A stretch of 64,000 bases of DNA, from the NCBI GenBank assembly GCA_036346255.1, contig CM070624.1, forward strand, positions 20,244,626 to 20,308,625, given 5' to 3'. The first letter of the stretch is position 1. The number at the start of each line of letters is the position of its first letter. A program made the translations under genes and the position numbers. The DNA is from Ampelocalamus luodianensis (Eukaryota; Streptophyta; Magnoliopsida; Poales; Poaceae). Shown one piece after another: positions 32,842 to 44,759 of the stretch. The notes beneath the pieces are model-generated. The model worked only from the letters and a program-made list of their open reading frames with translations. It had not been told where the DNA came from and did no database searches.

Positions 32842-33849
32842 CTACCTTGGATGGATCAATCTGCGATTCCTCCAATGGATACAATGTGTCCGAGAAACCG
32901 ATTTCATGAAGCCAAAATTCACATTTACTGTACTTGGCATAAAGATGATTCTCTTTAAGCTTTCTAAGACCAATTGCAAGTGTTCAGAATGTTCTTCATC
33001 GGTCTTTGAATAGATCAAGATGTCGTCTATGAACACGACAACAAACTTGTCTAAGTATTCCATGAATACTTTGTTCATGAGGTTCATGAAGTAGGCTGGC
33101 GCATTGGTCAAGCCAAACGGCATGACGGTGAACTCATACAGGCCATACCGGGTGGTAAAAGCCGTCTTAGGAATATCCTCATTCTCGATCTTAAGCTGAT
33201 GGTATCCTGACCTCAGGTCTATCTTGGAGAAAACTGATGCTCCTGTCAATTGATCGAACAGGTCATCGATGCGAGGTAAGGGATACTTGTTCTTGATGGT
33301 CACATCATTGAGTGCTCTGTAGTCCACACACAACCTGGCGGTGCCATCCTTCTTCTTCACAAAGAGAACTGGCGAACCCCAGGGAGAAGAACTAGGTCTA
33401 ATGAAACCTTTGTCTTGCAAGTCTTCAATTTGTGTCTTAAGTTCTTCAAGTTCGTCAGCGGCCATTCTGTATGGTCTCTTAGCAATTGGGGCTGTCCCTG
33501 GCTTCAAGTTGATGACAAACTCAACATCTCTGTCTGGTGGCATGCCTGGTAATTCTTCTGGGAAGACATCGGGGTAAGCTTGAACTACAGGCGTTGTCTC
33601 TAGGGACAACTCTCCAAGGTGGTGGATTGTTCTATTCAAAGGAGAGGAACGATCCACACTAACTCTTATGGTGGTCTCTGGTTCTTGGTGAGCACCACTT
33701 TTACTGCTGGCGCAATCTATCAATCCTTGATACTTGGCCAACCAATCCATCCCTAGGATGATATCCAGCGTTTGAGATTCTAGCACGGAAGGTTTGCTAG
33801 AATCGGAATGTTCCATAGCAATTTCTACCCTGACCGACCGAGGTAGCAT
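32842..33849 (-). pseudogene. gypsy 2 protease end and reverse transcriptase
   Basis: A 335-codon open frame begins in the retropepsin tail (LDIILGMDWLAKYQGLIDC) and runs through the linker (YPDVFPEELPGMPPDRDVEF). It then has a nearly complete gypsy reverse transcriptase: SPWGSPVLFVKKKDGTARLC, VDYRALNDVTIKNKYPLPRI, SKIDLRSGYHQLKI, YEFTVMPFGLTNAPAYFMNL and the catalytic VVFIDDILIYS. The thumb region goes out of frame after ESLKRI. This is the best preserved part of the element. Confidence 0.9.
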
Positions 33850-36440
33850 AGAGGATCCCCTGTGAGCTAAGTACCACGGGTTTCTTTAACTTATAGGTTG
33901 GCAACTTAAGCCTTTCGACAAACTTTCTTGAAATAAAAGTGCGAAGCTCGAGAATCAAACAAAACTTGTGCGTATCGAATTAACAGAACGTACCATTAGT
34001 ACTCCCGAGGCACCTTGAGCTTCCTCGGTGTGGCGTGGTTCACACGGCCATGGCTTTGCGTTGGTGTAGACCTTGATGCCCAAGTCCGTGACTCTTGCTT
34101 GGGGTCGGGTCCCGCTTGAGAACCGTGTTACTCCTGTGTTGAGTCTTGCCGGAGCATTCGACGGGTAGGACAACGATTGGCGAAGTGTCCTCTTTCTCCA
34201 CAGCGGCGATGGAGGTTCGCCTTCAGGTTGATCTGCTGCTTTGGTTGCCGGGGCGGGCGAGCACCGAATCCACTTCCTTGGGGACGCGGGTGGAAACTTG
34301 AGTTTTCTGAGAGGAGGCTGCAGATGATCGGAAAGATGAGCTGCCTTGGAATGTAGGCTTCTGGGGAAAGCTACCTTGTGGCCTCTGAAATGACATCTTC
34401 CTTTGACGGCTAATCTCCGCAGTCTTCTTCTCATTTTCACAAATGAGGGCTTTATTAACTAATCTGCCGGAAGCTAGCGTAATCATGGAGGATAAGTGTC
34501 CTCTCATGTCCTCACGCATTCCTTCAACAAAGCGGTCGATTTTCTCTTCTTCATCCGCTACATCATTGGGGCGTAGCGAGCAAGTCGGTTAAACTTGGTT
34601 AGATACTCATTTATCGACATCGACCGCTTGAGAGCTCGAATTCATTCTTCTTCAATCTCATTGTTCCACCGGCACGGTTGGCCCCGAAGCGGCCTTGAAT
34701 TCCTCCCAGAATCGGCGCCATGCGGGTTCAACGTCGACTTGTTGTATTTCCGCAACTTCTTCTATTTCGCGCAGAGGCGTGGGATCTTGTGGGGCTCCAA
34801 TCGTAGATGCTACGACTCGCTATTCCCCGCTTCTTCTTCCTCTAGATTCTCATCACCTCGGCGGCGAGGTAATTCTCCCACTGTGCAATGGCGGCGCTTT
34901 TCACCGATGGGTGGCGAAATCCACCTTGTCTTCATTTGAGCAATGGGCAAGACGAAGTTTCTTCTCGTGTCCCCGAGCCGGTCTTGACTTCTAGCGGTTC
35001 ATTGGCCGCAGCAAAGGTGAGAGGTCTTGTCTGAGGAAGTCGCTAGCTTGGAGTTGCGATCGGTGGTCCAAACACGATTGTTTAGTAACGCTCAAGAATG
35101 CGAATCACAAACATGACTTGGGTCATTGTCGGGTTTGTTTGGTGGTGGAGGAGGTTCTGTCCTCGGCCTTGGCCACGACCACGCCACGGCTTCTCTTCCT
35201 CGGCTGCGCGAGGCTCCACTGATGGGCGGCGGCTCTTCTTGGCGGCATCCTCAAGAAACTCTGAAGCTTAGAACTAGAGGAGTATATGAGGTTCACTAGC
35301 CCTCTAAGGCACACATGACAAGAACAAAACCAACAGAAGAACAAAACAAGTACAATACAAAGCCTAGAGCGCTATACTATAATAAGGGGTTAAGTGTTAC
35401 ATGACTCTCGAACAAAGCTTATACACTAAGCTAAGTCATGACACGTAATACAAACACATCGTCTACAAAAGAAAAGAAACAAAAGTGCTTGCAACCTAAA
35501 AGATCGCCGGCAAGCAATCGCTAGCTAACCTAAACTAATCGGCAATGCTCACCGGATCACCACAGGCGATCTGTTCGGGAGCGAAACGAACGGCTCGATC
35601 AAGGCTCGGCGAACGGAGCAGAACGTGAACGGCCGAGGTGGCGCCCACGGCCGACTCGTCAAACCGGCGGTGGATCGGGGCTGCGTCCACGGGGCTCTCT
35701 AGGCGACGGCCGGACGGCGGCGCGCGCGCTATGCGCTTTGTGAGTCGAGTCGAGACGGTCCTTCGACGGGAACGCCGGCTCGGCCTTTGGGAGGACGGGG
35801 CGACGATAGGTGCGACCGGGCGGGCAGGGACCGTGAGCGGCGGCTCGAGGCGTGCCAACTCGCAAGAGCGGCGTCCTCTCTGCATCGCAAAGATCCTCTC
35901 TGTACCGCAGCGGGTGAGCTTCATCACTCCGATCATGTTGCTCGAAGGGTGTCGGAGTGGGCATAGCCGCCGTGAGGAGTGTCCGCACGCTCGATCTCAT
36001 CCATGGCGCGGTGATGGTGGCTATCATCGCCGCGTAAGCCGGACTCGCCGTCAGCGAGGGTCGCTCCTCGTGTCGAAATTGCCGGGACACGCCTCGCCCG
36101 GGAGGTACGGGTAGAAGCGGAAGGGTGACCTCGAAGAGATCCTCGTACTTCCAACACAAAGGGTGGAAGCGGCGCGTCGGCGTCTGAATGGCGTCGTGAC
36201 GCTACGCCGGTGCCTCGGCCCAAGAGGAAGGAAGTGAACTCGCCAACCACGGCGGAGAGGTACACCTCCATCGCCCAGACTCGCGGGTCTCGATCCTCGT
36301 CATCCTACCACGGAACGTGGTGTCGACGGAAAACCAAGGTACAACATCACCGGCGAAGTATGTCCATGAGCCTCCTCGTTCTCTCCGTGAACGAGGAGGT
36401 CCCACTGCCATCCGACGACGGGTAGCCATCTACAAATTTT
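33850..36440 (-). pseudogene. gypsy 2 gag and protease start
   Basis: On the minus strand, DSRASHFYF (about 33930) resembles the protease active site D-S-G-A-S. A decayed CCHC knuckle, RRCGERGHFANRC, lies near 34170-34215. A Retrotrans_gag-like region with MREDMRGHLSSMITLASGRL lies at about 34460-34519, and more decayed gag sequence extends toward 36430. Frames change every 50-150 nt, so no open gag remains. Confidence 0.6.
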
Positions 36441-36604
36441 GAAAACAAGAGGAGGTCAAAGACAAGGTAAAACTCAAGTGAAATAAAGATAAGTGCAGAC
36501 TAGGAGTGAAGAGTAGAAGCAATAAATACTCTATATTTTTAGCAAAGCTTTTTCTTAGTTTTTGAAAATAAGATCCAAGTCCTTAAGGCAACGACCAATC
36601 TAAC

Positions 36605-36641
36605 TAAGACTCTACAGTCGTATGCTCGATACATTACTGCT
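36605..36641 (-). other. Likely primer-binding site of gypsy element 2
   Basis: Next to the inner end of the 5' LTR, the minus strand reads ATGTATCGAGCATACGACTG. This looks like the tRNA-iMet site TGGTATCAGAGC with two small changes. It is weak on sequence alone but sits close to where it should be. Confidence 0.4.
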
Positions 36642-39406
36642 TGACCGGATTTTCCAATCCGAATCCTCTGGAAAACGCTCGTGCTATTCCCTCGGATCGA
36701 TGATAGCACTCCACGTGCATTCTGAATCATTCATATATGGCGTGAATTAAAGTATCAATATTACAATCAACAGATTGACATAGACCACGTCGGGTCGAGT
36801 TTTACAACAGGGGCCGATCAGGCCAAATTGATTACAATACGAACACCGATTACGGTGGCGGAAGCAAAGGGTAGAGCTCATCTCTTCACAGCAAGCGATC
36901 GGGCAACTGTGTCTGATCGATATTATCCAAGGACCGGATAATATCGGTTGTACGCAAGTACCAACGAGTCAACTTAGATCGCGTCGAGGCCTGAACTACG
37001 AGATCCTAGACTACTCTTCATCGTTTCCTTGTCCATCAACTGGCTCCTCGTAGTATGCATAGTCTCTCCATCGGCGTCATCCAAGGGTTTGGGAGAGCGA
37101 GGATGAGCACAACTACCGTGCTCGCGAGCCAATACACAATGCAATGATATACATGCAAGGCTTACAAGGATGGCTCGGTTCTTTTATTGGCGAAAGCAAA
37201 ACTTTTAAATATCATAAGTACAAATTCCTAGCACTTAGCATTTTAACAATTTCATTTTAGATAAAGAGAGAAATTGTGCAATATTTATATTAGCAGAGGT
37301 TACCTCCACCTTCATGCTTATTTTGATTGTGGTTACATCCACCACTAAACGACACTGGGTACAAAGACCGAGGAATAACCAATCTCAGGGCTAGGTGAGC
37401 CCGCCACAATTTTCATACCACCCACAATATTTTTGAAATAGAACTAACTCAAGTTAAGTTCCCATGTCCGCTTTGACCGTAGGCACTACTGCTTAAACAG
37501 CTTTATAACTCTGCAGAGATTGTACACTTTACCCACAAGAGACAATTAACCCGTTGCCCTACACGATTCCGTAGTCGTGTAGTCGAGAGGTTGTCACAAT
37601 AACTTTTCTAAATATCTCGCCCCTTCCCTCGTCTCACCCATATGGGGTTATGCCCATACGTTGCGCGGGATGTCCACCTCGTGGCCCAGCGTGGCGTGGC
37701 TACACCTCGATCGCGAACTTCACCCTTGACTCGGTGTCCCATCCAAGCCCGACATACCCGAGCTTGTGCCCCTTTAACCCTCCGGTGAGATGATTTTGAG
37801 ATTTGATAAATGTACTAAGCCAAGTCGCAGCTTGTTGCACTTGTGGTTGTACTTGTTATACACAGGAGGTCGTGACAAGATTAAGTCCTTAGGTTGTCGG
37901 ACGGCTCAACCACATTCCCACCATTCTCGTGCTACATCCGCACTCCACCATCTTACCATCCGTCCGCACGGGGTATTAGCGATTTAGGGTTTTGAGATGT
38001 AAAATACAACAATTCAACCATCTCGCCATTTACCCGCAATGACCGCCAAATCATTTTATGTTTGAAATGATGATGATTAGACACGTTAATGTCCCAGATT
38101 TAAGCAAGTCTAGCATGTCGCTTAAGTACAACCTATAGCTAGTATTACCATAAAATTACTAGGGTGACAATGGTTAAGGGATTCAAGTTGTCAAGGATGG
38201 CATAGTAATTAATTATTCAACAAATGGGTATTAACTACCTTAAGCTTTAACATACATTTGATTAGAGAATTAAAGCATGCAATTTGCTATTTTAAAAGAA
38301 TATAATTTGCATAAAATGTAGGCTCAATATGATCAAAGCATTGACTCGCTTTGGTTGTAGGGGAGAGTCCGAGTAGTCTTGTCCTTGATCGACGTGGAGG
38401 TCTCCTGCTCTCTCAAATCTACGCAGCGTAACCTAAAAATAAACGACAAGCAACGAGAGCCATTAAATACACAAGAATACACAAATGAACTCCAAATTGA
38501 ACAAGACCTATGCCATTAGCAAGATCTTGATTTTAGAAATTTTTAGAAATTTATTTCATAATTTTTGGAGCTAAAATGAGGGAGATATTAATATTTAAAG
38601 TCTCACTTTTAAATTAAAATAGAAAAGGAAATTGAAAAACCAAATAAAAAGAAAACGCAATTGGCCCACAGCCGAAAAACGGCCCGGCCCACGGTGCGGC
38701 TGGAAAGCGCGCGCGCCTGTGCGCGCCCACGCGCGAGGCGCCCAGAGAGAAAAAGAAGGAGGCGGCAGGGCTCCGGCGCAAGAAAGAGAGGTGGGGGCTA
38801 GGCAGAGAGGGGAGGAGGGGCGGGCGGCGGCGCGCGCGGCGGCGCCGGGGAAGAGGGGGGCTCATGGAGCGGCGGCGCGCACGAGGAGACGAGGCTCGGC
38901 GACGGCGACAACGTCTGATGAGGCGCGCGGACGGGCCGGAGAGGAGGCGTGGCTAGGGCGCGACGACGAGGCTCGAGGAGGTGGCGGTGATCGGAGGCGC
39001 GGCGGCGGCAAGCGACGACGGCGACGGCGACGGAAGCAAGCAGCGGCGCGAGCTTACGAAGGTAAGTCCTTCAAACCCTTTGCTCTCTCTTCTTCCTGCT
39101 CGGGTTTTCTCGCTTGGGGGAGGAGGGGAGAAGCGGAGGTGCCGGGCTAGGGCTTTTAAAGCCGGCGGGGAAAAGCGAGGAGAAGGGGGTCCGGCGAGCT
39201 ACACTCGGGTGCGGCGCGCGCGCGCGCGGCATGATTGCGGCGAGGAGGCGCGGGAGGGCGCCAGAGGTGGCGTGTGCGGCGGTTGCAGCGCACGCGAGCG
39301 GGGGAGGAAGGGAGGAGAGGGGGGGTCCGGTCCGGCGAGCGTTGACGGGAGGAGGACGAAGGGGGCCCCGGCGAGGGTGGGGGGTCCGGGGAAAAGGGGC
39401 ATTACA
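36642..39406 (-). repeat. 5' LTR of gypsy element 2
   Basis: About 2765 bp, aligned end to end with 27977-30719. Blocks of more than 100 bp are identical, for example 37140-37240 against 28490-28590. Elsewhere clusters of one- to five-base indels occur, mostly near CG-containing words. The first bases, TGACCGG, are shortened relative to TGTCGGACCCGG in the other copy. Confidence 0.92.
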
Positions 39407-39411
39407 TAGAT
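39407..39411. repeat. TSD TAGAT, right copy (gypsy element 2)
   Basis: Identical to the five bases preceding the left LTR. It also forms the start of a 92-bp duplicated host segment. Confidence 0.9.
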
Positions 39412-39560
39412 GCTCTTACAGCTGCTCCGATCCATGCACGTCTCCATGCGCTGAAGTGGCTAGCTAGCTGAAAAGAACAGCGTGACACCACTACTATCGT
39501 AGATGCTCTTACAGCTGCTCCGATCCACGCACGTCTCCATGAGCTGAAGTGCCTAGCTAG
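39407..39560. repeat. 92-bp-period direct duplication at the gypsy 2 target
   Basis: TAGATGCTCTTACAGCTGCT starts at 39407 and again at 39499, and each copy continues for about 60 bp to GCTAGCTAG with a few changes. The gypsy element inserted exactly at the TAGAT that starts the first copy. Confidence 0.8.
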
Positions 39561-40202
39561 ACACTACACTAGGCTACATATATATATCGCCATAGGCAAC
39601 CCGTCCTTGCCGTTTAGCTCTAGCCATGTGCGAGATGCCGGTCATGGCGAGGTCTGTCCAGATCCTTCGGTCGGATCCGTTCATGAATGAATCATGATAC
39701 TATTTCGTCTTCATCACCCCACTGAGCACGGGGTTTTTCAGTTTTTGTCCTGTCACTGCGTGTCCCGCCGCCTAGAGCATTGTTTATTCGTCGCGCACGA
39801 TGCTCGATGGCGACCTGAAACACAAATGTACTCAAAACACGATTTTTTTTTTTGGTGTGTGCGTGTCTAGAGGTAGCTGGAGTACATGCTATCGTGCACG
39901 GATCAAAAGGTTTCTTCTTTTATGCCTACCACTCGATCTCGTGCAATTTGTTTTCACTTTGTGGTTTGTTGTAGTGCTCAGATGAGATGGAATCTCAATT
40001 TTATTTCAGTTCCTCGGGCACTTCTTCTCATCGGTGTTCCACAAGGCCGAATGAATTGGGACCAAAAGGCCTTTTCCGTTTGCATTGAAAACCTTAGCCC
40101 ACGAGGCTTGCAGGCCAGCGTATTCGTAGTTATGTACCGTCTGGCATACGTACATCGTTCTCGTACCGTCGTACGTAGACAAGGTGCAGCAGCATTCAAT
40201 TG
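39561..40202. other. 3' flank of AVT copy B
   Basis: No gene was recognised. It contains a T-run at 39843-39854 and ordinary mixed sequence that could be the old 3' UTR and flank of the AVT pseudogene. Confidence 0.45.
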
Positions 40203-40884
40203 TTAGCGCTCACGAACGATCTGCATCACGGAAGAGTACGTCCCCGTGACGGCCACGAAGAGTACATCACCAGGATCACGGCGATCGCCGCGACCTAGGC
40301 CGTCCACGCCGGCTGGAAGATCCTGAGGTAGCAGGCGCACGGCAGCGCCATGCACGCGCCGACGCAGAGCACCGAGCCCACGAGCGTCATGAGGTACCCG
40401 AAGAACGGCACCGCGACGGCCACCACCGCCGTGCTCAGCACCAGCAGCGTCCTCACCGCGACCGCGACGGCCGCGCGGTTGCCGCGGGGCCCGCGCGCGC
40501 GCAACGATCCTCTCCTCGATAGCCGGCGCGGTCGGCGTGACCATGAGCGCGTACTTGGAGAACGGGTTCACCAGCGTGGTGTAGATCGTGATCTTGGAGC
40601 TGAGCTGCGCGGCGGGGAGGTTGAGCGTGACCTGGGAGTCTGGGACAGCACGCCGTCGCCGTACATGAGGTAGCCCAGGACGGCCATGCATGAACCCGTA
40701 GTTGAGCGTGCACGACGCGAACCATATCACAAGCATCTGGTTATTAATTATAAGAGACAAGATTATCAAGAAAAGCACAAAACTTGATTATGGAATTCGC
40801 GGCAGAGATCATGGTGATCTAGTTAATGTGTACGTACTTTTGGGATTCGCGGCTTGTCCTTCGTAGAGGTGTACAGCGTCGGGA
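40203..40884 (-). pseudogene. AVT1-like transporter, copy B (truncated pseudogene)
   Basis: On the minus strand, 40884-40838 encodes the end of exon 2 (PTLYTSTKDKPRIPK, then donor GTACGT). Exon 3 runs from 40734 (after the acceptor CCAG) to 40203, ending VTGTYSSVMQIVRER. The core matches copies A and C: CTLNYGFM, SQVTLNLPAAQLSSK, IYTTLVNPFSKYALMVTP, VPFFGYLMTLVGSVLCVGA. Lesions include a 4-nt insertion (ATGCATGG) and an 8-nt insertion (CCCAGACTCCCAG) that together restore frame after a garbled 18-residue segment. Further frame changes lie near 40500 and 40300. Everything upstream of the last 47 nt of exon 2 is gone, replaced by CACTA-type sequence at 40885. It cannot encode a carrier. Confidence 0.88.
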
Positions 40885-41149
40885 GACTACAAGAAAACCC
40901 GAAATGTTTTTCAATTTGTCTATAAAATAAGGAGTTATATAGTTTAGATGCGCCTTTAGAGAAATTCTAAAAATCATCCCAAAATTTTGTATGCTAGAGA
41001 CGGTTTTGAGACGTTTTTTAAACACATACACAATTTTATCTTGTAAAGATGTTTTTGAGACATTCTCTAATTTGTCTAAATGTTATGTTGTGTAAAGACA
41101 TTATTTTGAGATATTTTTCAACTCTCTAGAGATATTTTTTCAGTAGTTG
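40885..41149. mobile_element. Short CACTA-like MITE
   Basis: The left end ACTACAAGAAAACC (40886) and right end, read inward from 41149, CAACTACTGAAAAAA resemble the CACTACAAGAAAA termini of grass CACTA elements. Short words like GAGACGTTTTT and GAGACATT recur inside. About 265 bp, non-coding. No 3-bp target duplication could be confirmed. It abuts the broken end of AVT copy B. Confidence 0.5.
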
Positions 41150-41211
41150 ATATGTGTTAAAAGAACTACATATAAATATTGCAACACGCAACTAACACTA
41201 CAACAGAAACA

Positions 41212-41390
41212 ATCATCACAGACGGTTCGGAATCGTCATCACAGACGTTTTTTGAACCGTCTGATATCACAGACGGTTCTAGTCACCAACCGTCTGTGAT
41301 ATCATCATATCAACGACGGTTGGTAACTAGAATCGTCTGTGATATCATACATATCACAGACGGTTTAACGATCGAACCGTCTGTGATTGT
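41212..41390. repeat. CACTA subterminal repeats (left)
   Basis: ATCACAGACGGTT and its complement AACCGTCTGTGAT occur about eight times in both orientations within 180 bp. In En/Spm-type elements such words bind the element's own protein near its ends. Confidence 0.8.
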
Positions 41391-41394
41391 TCTT

Positions 41395-42380
41395 TAATCC
41401 TAACTAATTTTTTTTTTATTTTCAGTTAGCCTCAGGAATTGCTAGCCATGCCCTCTGAAAACAAGCATGCAGAAAATAGATACATATCACAGATGAATCA
41501 ATCGTTGACAACTTAAAGTGATCATTTACAACTCAAAATCAATTACAAAAGAATATGTTCAGTTATTGTCGCTAGAGTTACAATTGAATTACAACAACTC
41601 AAAGTGAATTACAATTAAATCAATTGTTTGAAGGTGGTTCAGTAGTGTCGACGGAGTGAAACTCTCCGTCGGTATGAACGATATTCATCATAATGAAGCT
41701 GCAGAGTCTCCCTCGAACCTCCAAGAGCTCCGTCGTAACGAGTGAATCTAATTGTATGTTCAAGCCCTGTAGCTAGCAGGAGTAAAGTAGTAAGTATATA
41801 TTTAAATTTATAATTAGGAAATAATTATTGCGAGATTGACAAACCCTAGGATCCTTCATCTTAGCACTCATGATTTCGTGCATATGGTGGCAAACGTAGA
41901 ATGCACATTGTTCTTGTTTTTGCTGGCGACACTGTAAAATAGAATTACATCTATATGTATAATCAGTTCGAGACGCATTATTACGAAGTATGATATAGGA
42001 TTATTGTGTTGTAGCGTGTACCGAAAATCGCATCCTGTGTTGCAGTGTGGCGCTCGATCCGTTGTATAACCCTCCATCGGCAACATAGGCGATGAACGAC
42101 CTACATGTCTCCAAAAAGTTATCCTCAGCCATTTCAAACGAAGGAATACTACAATAGAGTTATGTATGGAGGAAATGAGCATACCTGTCGAGTATTCCTT
42201 GCACAAGGGTGAAGTCGTGCGTTTTGCTGAGTAGGGAATCAAGGTATATTACCATGTTCCTCTTTGGTACAATGATTAAAAGGATTCAGTGGAAGCTACG
42301 ATCATGTATGTCGCTATAGTCATTAAACTTAAGTTCGTGTTGCGTATAAAGTACAAATAAAATTTGTATAGCAAGTAGTG
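41395..42380. other. CACTA 3' region, decayed Ulp1-protease tail
   Basis: Mostly non-coding. On the minus strand the C-terminal part of the Ulp1-like frame should lie here, but no clear catalytic His/Asp/Cys block was read. A small GACGGAG/CTCCGTC hairpin lies near 41650-41672. Confidence 0.4.
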
Positions 42381-44731
42381 AAGTACTTACTTCTGGTTGT
42401 AGGGCACCAGTATGTAGTCCTTGTCATCCTGAGCAAGCAATCCCGTCGTTATGTATTTCACGATGTAGGATGCGTCTTCCTTGATGGTTTGCTCAGAGAC
42501 CACGTGTGGGTCGAGGAAACCCATCGGTTCTCCGCACGGGCATTTTTCATCATGTATCTATGTATATAAGCAATGAGTTGTGATATTTTCATCATGTATC
42601 TATACATAAGCAATAGTTTGTACACACTTACAGTGTCCAGCATCGTAGAAGCGAGGCGTCGAGGGCTTGGAGGTTGAATAGGTCGAATAAGTCGTTGAAG
42701 CCCATGACGAAGTGACCTGACTCGTGGAGGAAATGCTCCTTCGTGTATCTGACGATGATTCCATAATCGTACCCTTTATCTTTGGTCTTACGCATGTACC
42801 AGGTATGCAAAGACTGACAACCTAGTCCAGCGTAGGCTAATACTGTGTTGGTCACCAATGGACTTCCAAGGGAGTATTTCCTGGGATTAGGAGGCGGAGG
42901 CGCCTTAATGTTCTGCGATTTCGACTTGGACTTAACGACTTGCCCGCTACGCATCTTCCTGTGAGATGACTCGGGAACCAATACGGCGGCACGCTTTTCT
43001 TGTTCCTTCAGCGTCTTCTCCACGGGAACCGATGAGGCGGGCTTCTAAAGCGAAGGTTGAGGTGGAGTCATCGAGGGTCCTGTTGGAGAGGCATGCTCGT
43101 GTCGAGATGGTTGAGGTGGAGTCATCGAGGGTCCTGTTGGAGAGGCCTTCTGAATCGAAGGTTGAGGCGGCACTGCAGGGTCCAGCGATGTCCTTCTTGG
43201 GCCACTGGATAAAAGTGTACAAAGCATCCCCTAGTGTTCTGATTTATTCGTTCGGGCAAATCTCCAGCGGGACGGCCCTTAAATTTTCATGTACCATGTC
43301 CACTTGGACCTTGGCGTAACCCTGCGCCACCTAGGCACCGTGCTGCACTGTCCCTTCCTGGCATGGATACGTCATTCCCCGCCCAGCCTCAATAGACAAC
43401 CCAGCCATCCTCACTTGGAGCGTGCAGGGCGTCGCCTCCTACAAAACGATACTCAATTAGCTAAGGCGTCCTATAGGTCTATCTTTGGAGCATTCCATTA
43501 TGTACATTACCTTGATGGCGTCGATAGGTAATTGGACGTCATCATGCTCAAAATTTTGCGTGGACGCGACACTACTCCGATGTTGAGTAGGACTGGCTCC
43601 CAAAATAATAGGGGCGCCTTGCGACTGGTTGAGGAGTTGATTGATTCGAACCTCCAATCTTGCTATATGTCCTTCAAATCTTGCAGTACGTCCTTCAAAT
43701 CTTGCCATAAGCCTCATTTCCAACTGGTAGTCGTACTCGGCCTTGGATCTCTTTCTACTCCTATACATGTAGTAGTCGTCTGCGAATCCATCCCTCCAAG
43801 ATATGTTAACCCCTTTGTCTCGCGTGCGACTCGGGTGCTCCTTGTTTCTCAGGGCCGTAAATAGTATATCCTTCTCCCTGTCTGATTGGAAGGAGCCTTC
43901 GGAACATGCGGGGGTCAATGCTTGCCGCAAGGAGGTCATCATGTTATTATAGACACTATGAAGTTATGGACTTATTAACAACTAGGTAGTTCGACATATT
44001 TACCACACGTTTGGCCACCTCCTGGTCTGCCGAGTTTGTGAAAGAGATTCCGCCCGAAGATGTGGCTGATGCGCTCGCTCTTAACCAGGAGAGAGCGCGC
44101 TCGTCTGTGATCTCAACAAATGGCCTTGTTTCGTTCTCGTCCTCCGCCGCCCATTGTGCGATTTACTGCGTACCAGCCGATGCCGAGTTTGTGGGGTGAG
44201 TGTTCGATGTCCGAGAGCCTTGTGCGCCGCACTTTGCTCACGAAATTCGGCCGTCGTCTTCATTTGCACAAAGGCGTCCCATATATCCCGCGACAAGAAT
44301 TTATACGTCGTGAAGGGCATTCGACCCGTGTTCACGTACTTCGTGACAAGCGTGCTCTTGAATGTCCTCCACGCCTTTCCTATCGCGAGCAACGCCTACC
44401 GTTCCACGCGTGCCTTGTCTGCTTCTGGGAAAGTGAACGATTTTAAAATTTCTTTCCACAGCTCGCCTCTCCGATCATCCGACACAGTGTCCCAGCTTAG
44501 TGTGGTGATGGGGACCCATTCCCTTCCAAGTATCCCGCAGATGGTCCGGAATCTCGCCGCTGCTTTGGGGGGACTCACAGGGATCCCATTGGCATTGACC
44601 TCCGTGACGGTCATTAGGCCTGTAGGAATTTTCGATATTCCTATGCCATCTTGCGTACGTACCACTTTCCTCGGAGATCCAAACGCATTCGGCGACATCG
44701 ATGACGGCGGCGAAGATGGCGCAGACGCCAT
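42380..44731 (-). pseudogene. CACTA Transposase_24 / Ulp1-type protein
   Basis: Starting at ATG 44731 the product begins MASAPSSPPSSMSPNAFGSP and includes KIPTGLMTVTEVNANGIPV and a WVPITTLSWDTVSDDRRGEL region. After frame changes it continues with AWRTFKSTLVTKYV, FLSRDIWDAFVQMK (about 44300), a coiled region with repeated ARFEG/ARLEV heptads (about 43680), CQSLHTWYMRK and HFVMGFNDLFDLFNLQALD (about 42700). It ends near MGFLDPHVVSEQTIKEDAS and KDYILVPYN (about 42390-42530). These are the conserved blocks of the second gene of grass CACTA elements, the last part resembling Ulp1-like peptidases. Introns and several frameshifts interrupt it. Confidence 0.7.
43057..43175. repeat. 54-bp tandem repeat
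   Basis: TTGAGGTGGAGTCATCGAGG begins at 43057 and 43111, with a shorter diverged third start at 43162. On the minus strand it encodes a Pro/Ser-rich repeat (PSMTPPQPS) in the CACTA gene's linker. Confidence 0.8.
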
Positions 44732-44759
44732 GTCGCTTACTTGCTATCTATATGAATAA

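Larger units (their letters stand above)
27977..39406 (-). mobile_element. Complete Ty3/gypsy chromovirus, 11.4 kb
   Basis: Two LTRs in direct orientation (27977-30719 and 36642-39406, about 2.75 kb each) begin TG and end CATTACA. They bound an internal region whose gag and pol read on the minus strand, and a perfect TAGAT duplication flanks the whole. Protein order is gag, protease, reverse transcriptase, RNase H, integrase, then a chromodomain-like tail, which with the long LTRs suggests a Tekay-type chromovirus. Long LTR stretches are identical, implying recent insertion. The coding region nevertheless contains many small indels and is non-functional as given. Confidence 0.93.
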
